Below the pieces are notes generated by a model, which saw only the letters and a list, made by a program, of their open reading frames with translations, ran no database searches and had not been told where the DNA came from. The position numbers and the translations under genes were made by a program. From Kudoa neothunni (Eukaryota; Cnidaria), in contig OZ199840.1 in assembly GCA_964304625.1 (NCBI GenBank), positions 8,742,001 to 8,806,000 on the forward strand: a stretch of DNA of 64,000 nucleotides, given 5' to 3'. This document shows, in pieces, positions 48,414 to 61,196 of this stretch. Numbering within the stretch: the stretch's first letter is position 1; the number at the start of each line of letters is the position of its first letter.

Positions 48414-51400
48414 TTATAGGTCATAGGCAATATCTTTGGAACGTCTTGAGTAAACCGTGATGCCGACCACCGCAAAAATTGAAGCCACGATTGGTATCAG
48501 AGCATAAATGCTAAAACAATTCAAAAATAATGGATATTTAAATTTACATGTATCGGACAATCGACCTATTTAAAAGTTAGACAAATAATTTGACATAAAA
48601 ATACGAATTGACATTCTTCGCAGCTGCATGTTCTTGTTTCCGCTTACTATCTAGTCATAATTGGATAGTTTTATAATTAAACTATAAATACTTTACTAAA
48701 TATAAATTAATGAACAATTCTACAAATCTATTTTTTAGTTACCTTTGTTCAACTACTTTTATAACTTTTTGAAAAATATCGTCTACATCGATGTTCTCAT
48801 GCTCACTTCTTATTTGTTGTTCATCTATCAAAAATTGAATAATTTTGTGTTTTTTATTAATTACTAATAAAAATTTAATATTAACGAACATAATTATAGT
48901 TATTACCCTGTTGCTTTTGTAATTTTTGAATCTATTTTATTAATAAATATTAATGATTTCAATATGTAGAATATTTAATTTACATAAAATTTCATAATTT
49001 TCATAGTTAGAATAATCCTTTACTTTTACTGCAAATATATAATCTTTATCTTTTGATAATTTGCTGATATCGATATCACATCCGTTGGCCGAACAGTCCT
49101 CATCGTCGTTACACCAGGTAATTGTCGATGGGATTTGATTATCTGACGTTTTCTCTTTCAATATGAATGGACATCTATTAGTCTTTTGTTTCCCATGAAA
49201 ATTCACACGAATTTTTAAATCAGCGCCATCTTTATAATTATAACTAACCGATGTTTCTCCACTCACTAAATTAGGCTTTATTCTTTTAACTGGTCAGTTT
49301 GTCATACCTGTAGTAATATTGTAGGTTTTAATCTTCTTCCCATCAGATGGTTCCACTGTCATATTATAGGTCTTTCCTAATTCTAGGTTAATGATTTGGA
49401 ATTCACCGTCGCATTTATTTTCGCAAATCCCCAATCCCTCACAAGTGGCCATATATTTTTTATCCGTCCCACCTTGTTTCTCGAGATAAACTCTACAAAC
49501 TGGTAAAGAGTTTTCATTCTGAAATGGTGTGACTGTAGCCGTTTTATTTTTAATTGCCGCATTTGCCTTATTATCGGATAAATCATCACCCTCTTCTAAA
49601 CTGATTTAGATGTTGAGGAGATTAAATGAGAAATACTTGTTCTGAATATTGCTTTCTTTATGTAATTTCCACTGAAACCAATATTAGTAATTTTTACTGA
49701 AATCACGTAACTCGAACCAGCCTCCAACGAACCAATGGAATAAGAAACATCACAACCGGCACCACAATCACTTCCTTCACATTGAGCTCTGCTTTCATTG
49801 GGAATAATACTGGCTTTATATATATTTATTGTACACATTGGAACACTTGGGCCAGACTGTAAAGGTTTGTAAGAATCAAGTCCATTAAGTTTCACTCCTG
49901 AACTGGTTATCTCAGTTAAAGTAAAACCACTGTCACCTCCTATAAAATGTTAGTGATATAATTGATAAATTCGTTTACTTTTGAAGTATTGTGTAAATTT
50001 GTTGTTATCAAATCTTCTCGTAACGGTTACACCAACTTTTACAGATTCTTCCGTCAAATTAATAATGCCATCTTGACAAAGTTGATAACAACCATCTTCA
50101 ACGTCTTCACATTTATTCAAAATAGCAGTTTCTTGGTTTACACCTTCGCTGTTGACTTTAAACACTTTGATATGGCACATTTCATAATTGTAAGGACCAG
50201 GTAAGAAATTTATTTTAAGTTGTTTTTGGTTTCCATTAACTCCGCTAATGGAAAATATAATATCAGACTTCAGAGGAATAGTTCCATTCAAGTATGTATT
50301 ATTGATATAATAGATTATTCCTGGCCACATATTTGTAGAATCAATTTTGTAATAACTCATGGATCTATCTATTGAGAAAGAAGCAGCCTTAATCGACACG
50401 ATGTCGGAATAACTGGATAGACTTAAGTCATCTTTTTGACTTTGGATAAATGCATCCTTAGTATCATCGACTTGGATCTCCCAATTTGTCATTGAATTGG
50501 ATTGATAGGTAAATTTAATTTTGCCATCCGCATGGCTCAAAGAATATAATTGTTTATGTTTGTAATCTACAAAATAAAATAAATATTGTAAAATAAATAA
50601 TTAATCAAATTATAAATAAATTTTCAATCAAAATTGGTAAATAAAATTATTAATTACCCATATTAATTGGAAAAACATTCTTTCTTTTGCATTTTTTTGC
50701 TTCTTCATCACTAACGCCATAGCAAACCGATACGTATCGATAAATTTTTGAGTTGATGAATCCGATCTCATTATCTCTTGAATTGCAATTCATCAAGCAA
50801 AACTCATTATCCGTGGTCGATTTGCATGATGGTTTTACGAAATCAGAGTTATCAAACACTGATAATTTTACGACACATTTGGTGTTCGCTGGAAATTGGG
50901 AAAGTGATATAGAGAATTTATCATGCTTGTCGTCTCCTTTTGGGGCGTATTTTTGCTGAAGTTTCCCACTTCGGGAAAATGCTTAAAAAGTTATTAAATT
51001 TATATTAGTCCATAATTTTACCAGGAATAGAAATCTTAATTGGCTTTGATTTCGCCTCTACGTAAATCATCAACCGATAATTAAATTTATTATTGTATAA
51101 ATTATCCGGAAAATTAATATCATTGCATTTTTTGAAATTTGAATCACCACTTTCACACCCAATGCAGGACTGCACTATTTCAGTAGGCGAAGCTAAATAG
51201 AATTATTATCGTAATATAATATATGTAACTACTGTTATTTCCTTCGTGTTTATATAATTGATAACGGCAATTTGTAGATTCAGCATTTGTAATAATGTTT
51301 TGAGGTTTTATAACGAGTAGATTTTTCTTCGATTGATCTGAAATTTTAAATGTAATATCCTCACCAACTATATATTATTTATTCAATTTTAATTCATATT

Positions 51401-54400
51401 CGATACTCGTTTGTTTATCATTTATAATGTTAATGTTATAATTTCCACTCGGCACTATTTTGATACTATATGTGGCACCAGAGTAAAGCCCAATGATGGT
51501 GAATGGAGAGCTGCACTCCTTTACGCACAATTTTTTTTCTAAACATATAGCAGGATAATATCCATTCTTAGAATCTTCTTCTTTTACGTAAATTGTGCAT
51601 GTGTTTGATAACGATGTAGAACCAGGAGTGAACGTGAATCCGTCTGCAGTGGAAGTAACTGAGATTTCTCGAGCTGAAAGATCATTTGATTGAGCTTAGA
51701 AAAATAATGTTTATTATTAATGCTTATCAATAATACTTATTTTATGATAGAAATATTTTCTTGGCTTATAATGAGGTATGTTTGTTATGGTTACCATGAT
51801 ATCGTTGGGTAAATCAGTTGATGCAGATGTTATTTCCATCTCAGAGAACGTACATGAAGGGGGATTGACGTCTGCCCCCCTACTTTCGCTGACTAATGGA
51901 ACATACGTATTCCAAATCTTCAATGAGCATGTGGCTGCAGATGATAATCCCGAGATAGATTGACCATCTTCATCTTTATTGTTAGCACTAATGTTAATTT
52001 TGATCTTTTGCAGGTTAGTTTTTGCAGAAGTATCATTTCCGTGTTTAACTAAATTAACTTATTATTTTAAAATATTTATATTATTACGTAAATAAATATT
52101 ATTTTGGTAACCAATGATAGGAATCATCCCATATTTAAGGACACGTATTTTGACTGCTTTTACGCTTGTTGGTATATTTCCGAAAGTGATTTCACTGCAA
52201 ATACTGTAAAGGCAGTTAGCTCTGTTTTCACAAATGTTCGAAAAGAATTGATTTGAGCGTGAGAATGTTGCGTCTATCCATTCAAAATGTGCAAATATCA
52301 GAAGGACTCTCGTTAGTTAATTTCACGGTGAGCTTTTGATTTTCTTCGTTAACAGCCAATTCGTAGTAGAATCTGTTGAAAACCGGTGCGTGGGTTTTTA
52401 CAAATGTGTTATCATAAAAATAATGGAAATCGAAATGTTTAGGACAATCTATGTGATAATCGCCGACAAGTTCACCAAACTGTATAGAGTAATGTCCAAA
52501 AGTACAGGGATTTTCACCACTGGTTGTAATTTCTTGTATACCACTTGCGTTATTTACATCCTTATGCAATTTACATGATTGTTCACATTTATTTGTTCCC
52601 AGTTTTATTTTGTCTCCGTCTAACTTTGCTACGTAGCTAATTTCCTCGTAAAAATCTTAGAAAAATTACGCTTACAAATTTTTATATTTTTTACCTATAT
52701 AATATGAAAAGACTATCCCTTTCTTGATCGTTTTAGTAGATTGGGTTTGCGATGGTTGATCTGGATTCGTTTTGGCGTCACGGTCACCCTCTTCCGCTCT
52801 CTCAGTTGCAATGGCTGAAGGAGTATTGATTGTTACGGTATAATCATAAGTGAAAGAAATATAATTTAATTTCTTCGGAGAATTAAGGTTAATGGAAAAT
52901 TCATTAGTAAGTTCGTTGCAGGGTTTTTTTAGTTCGTTTCCAGTTTTATCAGCAGTCTCATAACCATTTAAATTAGGGCATGATCTTTCGACAATACATT
53001 CCTTACCAGATTCGCGTATCAGTTCACCTTTCAATTTAACCTTATACTCACTATTTTGTTCGTCAAATCTTAAAACCATACCATCTTCGGCTTCTACTTT
53101 ATTTACTAAAAATAATAAATTAAAATCTAGCATATAACAACCATAACTTTTCATATCTTTCTCGATGGGTTGAGCATGATTTTGATTTATTACAACTATT
53201 TTATAAGGGACGCCAATGGTAAGTTTAGCCCATTGAATGTCTAACACATTTCCCGTAGATTTGTCTACATTGTTTTGACAAGCACCATCCAAGCAATCAA
53301 TGATTATTTTGTTGGACGCTGTTTCAACAATAAAATAAGCCCATGAATTTCCCAAAGTTTCGGCGTTCCCTGCGGTCATAGTAAACGTAACCTTTTGTTC
53401 CGGGACATTAATTTTTGGAGCAACGGTGAATGTCGCACCGTTAGCTATTTGGAGATAAATATATAATTTGAAATATGGTATTACTTGTCGCTCGTTGACT
53501 TTCTACGCATGTATATCCCTTTGTACACAAGGTTATTTTATATGGTGTTTTTGGGTCGAGGTTAACAATATTGAAAGTACTAGTACAAGAATCAAAGCAA
53601 AATTTTCTTTGATTATTTATTTCGCAAGTAGCAGGGTATTTGGAGGATAGATCCCCCACTACCGAGTAGTAAAGATTGCACTTTGCGTCGGAATTAATCT
53701 CGCCTGAGATAAAAGTAGCTGGAGTTAGATTTAATTTTGTTGGTTGGTTTATAACAGCTTCTGGAGTAAGTTGATTATTACCGGAAAACTTAGTTCCTAT
53801 TTTACAGTTAGAAGGTAATTACTTTATATGAATACCTTCGGTTATGAAATAAATATATCTGTGATAATATTCAACTTCAGGTGAATCTAAGGTAGTAAGT
53901 TTAGTTATCTTAATTTTTAAAACATATTCTGTTAATGGTTTCAGATCTTTAATTGCGATTTCACTAAAACTCTTGCATTCACTCGATGATGCACATTTTG
54001 GATCCGCGCCATCAGCTTCGACTCCAAGATATTTTTCTACAATTTTCATTTCGCCTATTGCAGCACCACTTACTAGGTTAGCGTCCTCATTTTTATTCAA
54101 ATTGGATAAATTAAAAATGGCTTGATTATTACTATCAATAGTTACACTAGGTTGATTTGTGCCAACTAAACTAAAGTCAAATTTATTTTTTGGGGTAAAA
54201 TATTACATGTCACGAGTTGAATAAATTCCTTATGGGTTGTCGTTCCTTGAGACACAACAATGACTTGAGCAAACTTCAAATCAGAATCATGATAGAGAGT
54301 AGCTTTATAGCAAGGTTGGAGACAAGGCCCAGCTTTGTTCATATCTGAACAGTGAGAGGAAAAATGAGACTCGTTTATTTCTTTTATTCCAAAGTAACAA

Positions 54401-55239
54401 ATTTTAGATGGTTCTGGATTTTGAAGTTTTATCGTATAAAAATTTCTCTCGTTAAGAGTTTCTTTCGATCCAGTTGCGATAAACCAATCTTGATTAGGTT
54501 TTTTTGGATTCAGAAATATTTGGGGAGATCGGTTGGTAAACTCAACAAAGGATGTTGTTTCATACGATAGTGAACTTAGTTTAAGAGTTTTTGTATCGGA
54601 TTTATTATTATCTTTTTCTACGATAGTTTTGGTTGTGCCATCAACAATAGACTTGAACCCATCATTTACTTTTCTTTTAACGGATATATTAAATTCATTA
54701 TTTTTCTTTTCTACTGTGATATTACTTTTTATAAAAATATCTACAGAAATAATTTTACAACAATTATTAAAAGGCATAAATACCTCTGAGCGGGTATACT
54801 CTTTTGTTAATACATCTTTTTACATCTGTATCATTCTTTCCTTGGCACCATCTTACAAACTTTATTTTCTCCATTTCAGTTCTGTTCTGTTTATACTAAA
54901 GTTGAGTTTGTTGCATTCAAGGAGACACAAATTTGAATCTTGATCTACAGTTGACCCTGTTGTAACAGTGTTACATGATGAAAATGGCTTTAGTGCCAGT
55001 AGCTCACTATCGTAATACTGAAGAGCACATTTCCTGTGAGTATTTTCGATATTGTAACCAGAGATGAAAATTTTGTATTTTCTTTCACTACTTATATAAG
55101 TTAACTTTAATGTATTGTTGTCAATATTATTTTTAACATTGTCATCAGGAATCACTAAAAATAAATAATAGTGGAATTTTGCGCATAAGCTACCTCTATA
55201 AATAAATATAAATTTTATAAAAACATATATCAGTATCAT
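48414..55239 (-). CDS. Long paralogue of the FN3-like membrane protein family, 19 exons, module triplicated
   Basis: Nineteen exons can be placed: 55239-55194, 55154-54784, 54740-54207, 54165-53836, 53796-53485, 53444-53148, 53105-52695, 52655-52088, 52048-51737, 51694-51407, 51367-51233, 51192-51022, 50981-50658, 50566-49979, 49939-49637, 49595-49308, 49265-48984, 48824-48743, 48510-48414. Together they give about 1912 codons. Introns are mostly 39-43 nt and phase 1; only the last is phase 2, as in copy 1. The four-cysteine domain (C-Y..YPATC..C...C..FNIVNLDPKTPYKI) recurs at about 53.5, 51.5 and 49.4 kb, so a ~2.1-kb module occurs three times. A hydrophobic N-terminus, one TM helix (ALIPIVASIFAVVGITVY) and the tail SRRSKDIAYDL complete it. 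Exons 2 and 8 each show an apparent frame break; the other 17 are clean. Function unknown. Confidence 0.75.
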
Positions 55240-56845
55240 AATATGTTTATGAATGGTTTTAGTCGTTAGACGAGAAATTATACCAACTTACAACTTTAAT
55301 ACTCAATTGTTATCATTAAAATGTGATAAATAAATCCTATTAAGTACCTTAATCATGGGTAATAATTAATTTCAACAATATCGATATATTTAGTTTCTTA
55401 ATTGTATTTCTGATACAATAATTGACTAATAGCTTTTTTTCAATAATCAATATTTTATAAAACAGAATTGAAATTTTATATATAAATTTGTTTTTTGTGG
55501 TAACAAATTAAAGTACAATTCCCTACAAGTTGTATTCGGAAGATTTAATAAACACTCATTCAGTTAATAAATCCAAACCAGCACCTTCCATTAGACTTAT
55601 ATGATTTAAAAGATATCTAACAAGTTTATTTTCTATTAAAATATGTCGAATTAAAATAAATAAGGAAGCTTAGAGTTTTCGATTTACAAAGTTTTGAATT
55701 CACCAATCAGAAACTGTAAATAAGATTAAGGTATCCCGTTAATAAAATATCATGGTAGAAATAAAATGTACCGATTTAGTTGAATTTTAAACATTATATT
55801 ATTTAATTTTTCTTAATCTAATCTATCTATCTTTTCCTCATACAGTGACTTCCTAGAGTATTTGAGTTTCTTAATATACTTTAAAAAATACAAAATTAAC
55901 TACAAAAATATAAGGGGGTTTTCTGCTTTCTTATAAAGTGGTGAATTTGTAGTGTCAACTTTTTGAAAACAGATTAGTGCTGACAATAATAAGATTACTT
56001 TATCATGTGATTCGCTATAATGTTCAATAATATGCGTATATAACTTTAATTTTTATTATTTAAATACACCTGAAACTTTAACTTTACTCTTTTCACACTT
56101 TAAACTAAGTTAGCAAGTTCTACAACATTTGTTCGTGCGTAGGCGGAGTTTCGGTGTAAACGAAGATTAATATGCGTGAATAAATTTTTTACTTAGCACG
56201 TTTATTTAAAGTTAATATGTTTTAAATATTTTTTAAATAAACATAAAATTATGTTATATCGTAATAATTAAATAAAACATTGATAACAAACTTTTAGATT
56301 AGTTAGTTAATCGACGGGTTAGTTAGGTGATTAATACACCACATACGCCACATGAGTTATAAGAACTTATGATTTCTAAATAAAAATAAAGTGAAGATGG
56401 CCAGGTTATTGCTGTTTATTTCGATCAACACTTTAGTCAAACGAACTAGAAAATAATTATAATTGACTCTTAACATAAAATGACCTTGACCTATTCTAGG
56501 CTTAAGTCGGCGGGGTTTTTGCGCTAGTATACAGATAACTATGTGATTATTATACGCGCGAGCTAATAAATACGTAAAACTAGACGTTACCAATTTAACA
56601 CAAATTTTTCCGTGATTACGTAAAACCGTTCACTGACTGTATTTTATATTTATTAGTCCATTAAATAAAAATACCCATTTATTTCCTTCCTATTCATAAA
56701 TAAATTGTAAAATTTAAATATTTAAAAATTTAAAATCTATCCCCTATATTTTTTTAAAAAATTAAATGACTTACAATATCAAATCTAATAATCCGTATCA
56801 AATGTTGATTCTAGTTGTATCGCGTGTGTATATTTTTAAGTATAT
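55240..56845. other. AT-rich intergenic DNA
   Basis: The 5' flank of the long paralogue; no gene is supported. Confidence 0.5.
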
Positions 56846-56850
56846 TTAAG

Positions 56851-56860
56851 TGCGCATGCT
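56851..56860. promoter_or_regulatory. NRF-1-like motif upstream of EAPP
   Basis: TGCGCATGCT lies about 240-310 bp before the two candidate EAPP starts. Confidence 0.3.
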
Positions 56861-57162
56861 TCGGATGGGTAATAATTTTTGTAAAAAAGTAAAAATTCCC
56901 CATTTATCAAAATTCGATATTTATATCATAATAGCTGTGGTTCCGATTAAAAATCTCAAATATCTCCTCTCTTTCCAAGAGAACAAAAAAAATCAAAAAC
57001 CCCCAAAATTAAGGGTATTTTTAATGCTCGCGCAGCTTAACAAGTAAGAACGTAATTCGTAGTGGGATGACTAACAAGATAGAAGAAGAGTGACTTTATA
57101 TGCGGCTTTATGTTGTTTCAAATAGATCTTATAGATCAAGCTCAGGCGATGACATATCAACC

Positions 57163-57877
57163 ATGAATGAACAACAACAGGATGACTACGTTCAGAAGAT
57201 GATGGAATTTAGATTTAGTTCGTCTGGTAGTTTTTTTACCTGTGTGAGTTAACAATTTAAAGTTTGTTAGATGGTGAAGATTTCGAAAATAACATTGCAT
57301 CATCTTCAGATGACATAGACTTTTATTCGGCCAAACTTGACGATAAAGATACCGATTGGATCACTGAGAAACTCAATCAAGGGTTGAAAGAGAACGAAAA
57401 ATATCAAGTATCTTTACTATAAATTATAATATGGGCAACGTCATTATTTTATGCATTTAGATGGGTACAAATTCAAAAAGTGACGCTATTCTTAGTTGTC
57501 CAAGTTGTTTCACAGTAGTTTGCATTGATTGCCAAAGGTAATTTTCTTTGGTGGTGGTGTGTTTTTTTGAAAATTTACGCCATTTTTAAAGACATCACTA
57601 TGACAAAAATCGCTACAGAGCAATGTTTGTGATGGAATGCGATGTTATAACCAGCGAAATCTATAAATATCAGCCCGCCGATAAGTCATCAAGTTCAAGC
57701 ACCGATACAAATAACTTGAAAATTTTTGAGCCAAATCTAAAAAATCTTGTTGCCACTAACGACTTCACTCAAAATGATTATTACGCTGTGAGGTGCAATA
57801 ATTGCTTTCAAATGGTTGGAGTTTTGGACAATGAAGAAGTGTATCACTTCTTCAATGTGATTGCTAGTAACCCGTAG
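57163..57877 (+). CDS. EAPP: E2F-associated phosphoprotein homologue
   Basis: EAPP is a nuclear protein that stimulates E2F-dependent transcription. Four exons (57163-57226, 57271-57407, 57461-57537, 57592-57877) join in phase to a 187-residue protein. The N-terminal third is acidic and serine-rich (SSSDDIDFYSAKLDDKD). The conserved half then follows human EAPP closely: DAILSCPSCFTVVCIDCQRH (CxxC pairs at about residues 80/83 and 88/91), YRAMFVMECDV, YYAVRCNNC and the C-terminal EVYHFFNVIASNP. A basic stretch of the human protein is replaced here by a serine-rich one. An in-frame upstream ATG at 57100 could add 21 residues; I prefer 57163, with low certainty. Introns are 44, 53 and 54 nt. Confidence 0.9.
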
Positions 57878-60500
57878 TAGAGTTTGATATTGTTTTATTT
57901 GTAGTGTGTTGTTTTTTATAAGAATGGCTCAGTTAAGTGGTACCAATCAATAATAATAATACATAATAATCGGAATAAATAATAATATTAACAATAATAA
58001 TAAATTTAACGGTTCTGTTCTCTGTATGCGTGCGCGAAACAAACAATCTCTGAGATGCGATTTTTTTCTTTATTGGATAAATGCATTTGATTAATTATTG
58101 AAAATCGTCATCTAATATCTGAGTGCAATTGGTATGGAAAATACTGAGCGAATTAATAACTATTACGTTAAGTAATCCTCAAGTTAACTACAACTTGGTT
58201 TAATCAGGTCGTAATTTCTCGTAATATGCATATTTAAATTTTAAATATATTTGAACGACTTTAAAAAAGTTTATTTCATGCAAAAATTCTCATAATCAAA
58301 CAAGAAAATATATATTGATAATAACTTAAATTATATTTTATTGAAAAAATATAATTTTTGAACAGAAATGGAAATAGAAAATTCTACATTTTAAATAGGC
58401 AGAGACTATTTGCATTACAATTTTTAATTTTGAATGGCATCCACGCTTGCATAATGCATATTTTTAATTTTATACATTCTTATTTACAATAGATTTATAA
58501 GGCTTATTACTATGAATCTGCTACATTCAATTATTTTTGGATAGTCACAATCTCCCTTATGATTTAAATATAATTAACTAAAGTCAAAACTACACTCATC
58601 CCCATATATTATGTATGATCCGTGTTAACAGCCATTTTCCATTATAATTTATTTAAGAGATTAAGAGGAAAGAGCGACTTAATTTAAGTCTACTACTTTA
58701 AAATGATTAGAGAAAGGTTAGATATTAATAGGGAACAATTGTAATTCTAACAAATTGAAATAATAATTTTATAATTGATTAAATGATTAAATGAGTTTAT
58801 TTCCAGCCAATACACAGTGGCACCACTATGGTTTTCTTGACGACAGCAAGGGATATTCGTCGAACTAATTCGAATAGGATTATTGAAGATTAATTTGTGT
58901 AATAATTGTTCGTTATCTCAGTATTTTGTGGATATATGTTTTTATAGTTTGGTCCAAAAATTTGAAAAAAATTAATATACAAAATCGTACAAGAAGTTGT
59001 AAGTTTGTGTGCCATTAGTATTTTGGTTTCGGAAGATATATTTTTTAATTTTATAAATTCTTGATTACTGAATTCCATAGTAAGAACTTATTTATATATG
59101 ATTCTATGAGGAATAGAGTGGTATATTGAGATATAAAACACAAAATTACCGTTGTAAGTCACAAGGCTATATATTCAGGTACGAACAACTTAACAATTTA
59201 TCTTGTTGTTTTAATCGCCTTTTTCTCGCATCCGGTCATTTATCAATATCCCTTACCTAATATTACGACTTAAAACATTGTAAGAAATGATTTGGAATAA
59301 ATTTTGCAAAGTTTAAATCTTTTTAATATGTTTCAGTGTTTCAATGTTTGAATACTCGGAAATAATTGCTAATCATAAAGTTAAGACATGATGAGATAAC
59401 TTTGGGACTAAAATACAAATAAATACTTTATATGTTTTTATTGGTACAAATTATTAGAGTAGTTAAATATATTATCGATAGATTTAATGTGTTTCTGATT
59501 GGCTGTGAATTATAAATTATATTTTATAATGTAGTCTGCTTTTTATGCGACGAAGGTATTTGACGTCGAAGATGAGGGATGATAATTTTGAAGTTATTTT
59601 GAAATAGACCTCAAATAATTAAACTTTCTAATATAGGAAAATTATATTAATCTTAAAGAAGCTAAGTTATTATTCCATTATCAATATTTTATCGATGTTG
59701 GGAGGCGACCTTTACTTTATATTTGTGATTGGACAATAAAAATCAAATTGACTATTACTCACTTTAATTTCAAGTTTTCTCTTCCCACGAATTATCGCGA
59801 TATTTTAAATAATAAAACTTAAGAATAAGTGTATCAACCGAGCTAATTCTTTTCTATGAGTCCTTTCAGCCTCGGAACATTCAAAAATCCCAAATGGTAA
59901 TGCTGTGGATTTTCTTAAGGCTGTCTTAATTTGTGAATGTAATAAATATTATTCTGATGATTTAGTTAGTTTAAAAAGAAATCCGATGAAGATAGATGAC
60001 GCTTATATATCATGAAATCACCCAGTTATCTTATCAATTAACTCGCACACAGACAATTAATGTACGGGAAAAATAGAAAGAAATATTTGCCGGTATATAA
60101 TTGTGAGAAATAAAACAATTTTTTAATGAGTAAAAATTCTAATAGTTAACTTTATAAGTTAATATAAAGGAGATGACTGATCAATTTAAAATATTGTTGA
60201 TGTATAATAAGAACTTGGAGTTAGTTGCTGGGCACATTAAAGGAAGCCTATGTTATCAAAGATACGCAATCAGAATAGATAAATATTGAAAAAGATACGA
60301 CGTAACTATCAAAAGAATACACTTTCAAAATTATGTTGTTAAAAATTCGTCCAAATATTCGACACAAAAGTTTTTACACATAAATATTTGAAAATATATT
60401 CTATAGGATTAGTGGTCAAATTCCTGTGGATATTTTTAACGACCGAATTTATTAGAGTTTCATCCACTCCTCTTTTTGTTATTACTTCATTAAATTCACT
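57878..60500. other. AT-rich intergenic DNA, possibly 5' exons of the saposin gene
   Basis: No firm gene. A candidate exon at about 59868-59965 (acceptor TTTCAG, then NAVDFLKAVLICECNKYYSD) could belong to the saposin gene but lacks a CxxC pair. An AAT trinucleotide-rich run lies near 57950-58010 and an NRF-1-like string at 58026. Confidence 0.4.
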
Positions 60501-60522
60501 CATATATAAAAATGTAATTTAG

Positions 60523-61196
60523 GAATTACCTCAACACACTATGAGATTGTATATGCAAGGTTTTGTCCATGAAATTTCAGACGAGCTACACCAAATGTTG
60601 AATCCTGTGTGCCAAAGTGCTCCCCATTTGGTAGATCTATTTTATATCCCTTTTCTAATGTTAAATAGTGTCCAATGATACAATCGATTTATCACAACTT
60701 TACAAGGTCGCTAGACAAGGGTTTAGACCCAGACGTTGATTGTGAAAACAATAGAATCTGTTCAAATGGTCATAGAGGTAACAACAATATAATTAATATT
60801 ATTTCATTTTCGGTCGCAAGTTTATGCACCTGGCGATGATACATGCCAATTCTGTCTAGTAAATTCTATTTGGAGTAAACGTCATCGTTGATTAATCTAT
60901 AGAGTTTTGTCAAGACTGCACAGGATGAAAAGGAGCGTTTGCATCTATTGTTCATGGATGCTAATTTCCAACAATACGCCTGTTCCACAATAGAACAAGA
61001 GGAAAAACAATATGTACCATGGTTATTTCAGTTGTTTACTGTTAATCATATTTAGTGCAGAGATCTCTTTCATTTGTGTGGGATTCTTGTGAAGGCATTA
61101 AAATATGGCAGATCCGGCCCTGGAGTAGATCCACAGACTCAGTGCACACTAAATAAGCTTTGTCCCCATCAAAACGCACTGCCTCCTTTCAACTAA
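60523..61196 (+). CDS. Saposin B-type protein (prosaposin-like), 5' incomplete
   Basis: Saposin domains are small six-cysteine helical folds that bind lipids in lysosomes or, in some secreted proteins, attack membranes. Exons 60523-60630, 60669-60777, 60821-60858, 60903-61013 and 61056-61196 join in phase; introns are 38, 43, 44 and 42 nt. The first domain lacks its opening CxxC half and shows MLNPVC, HLC, LDPDVDC and NRICSN, the last four saposin cysteines. The second domain is complete: DTCQFC, FQQYAC, KQYC, VDPQTQC, NKLC, with one extra cysteine (FHLC). The stop follows 11 residues later. The upstream exon(s) with signal peptide were not located, so the start is only the first supported exon edge. 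Confidence 0.75.

Noticed and set aside
48908-48934. Extra 25-nt exon in the long paralogue
   Set aside because: Including it breaks phase; direct joining of 48984 to 48824 keeps phase 1.
54533-54943. Plus-strand frame of 136 codons opposite the long paralogue
   Set aside because: Antisense shadow of well-supported minus-strand exons.
58810-58870. CAGTGGCACCACTATGG as an element end, or an exon reading WHHYGFLDDSKGY
   Set aside because: No matching opposite terminus, and no second exon or recognisable family.
59868-59965. Candidate upstream saposin exon
   Set aside because: Has an acceptor and open frame but a CxC rather than CxxC pattern; too weak to add to the gene.
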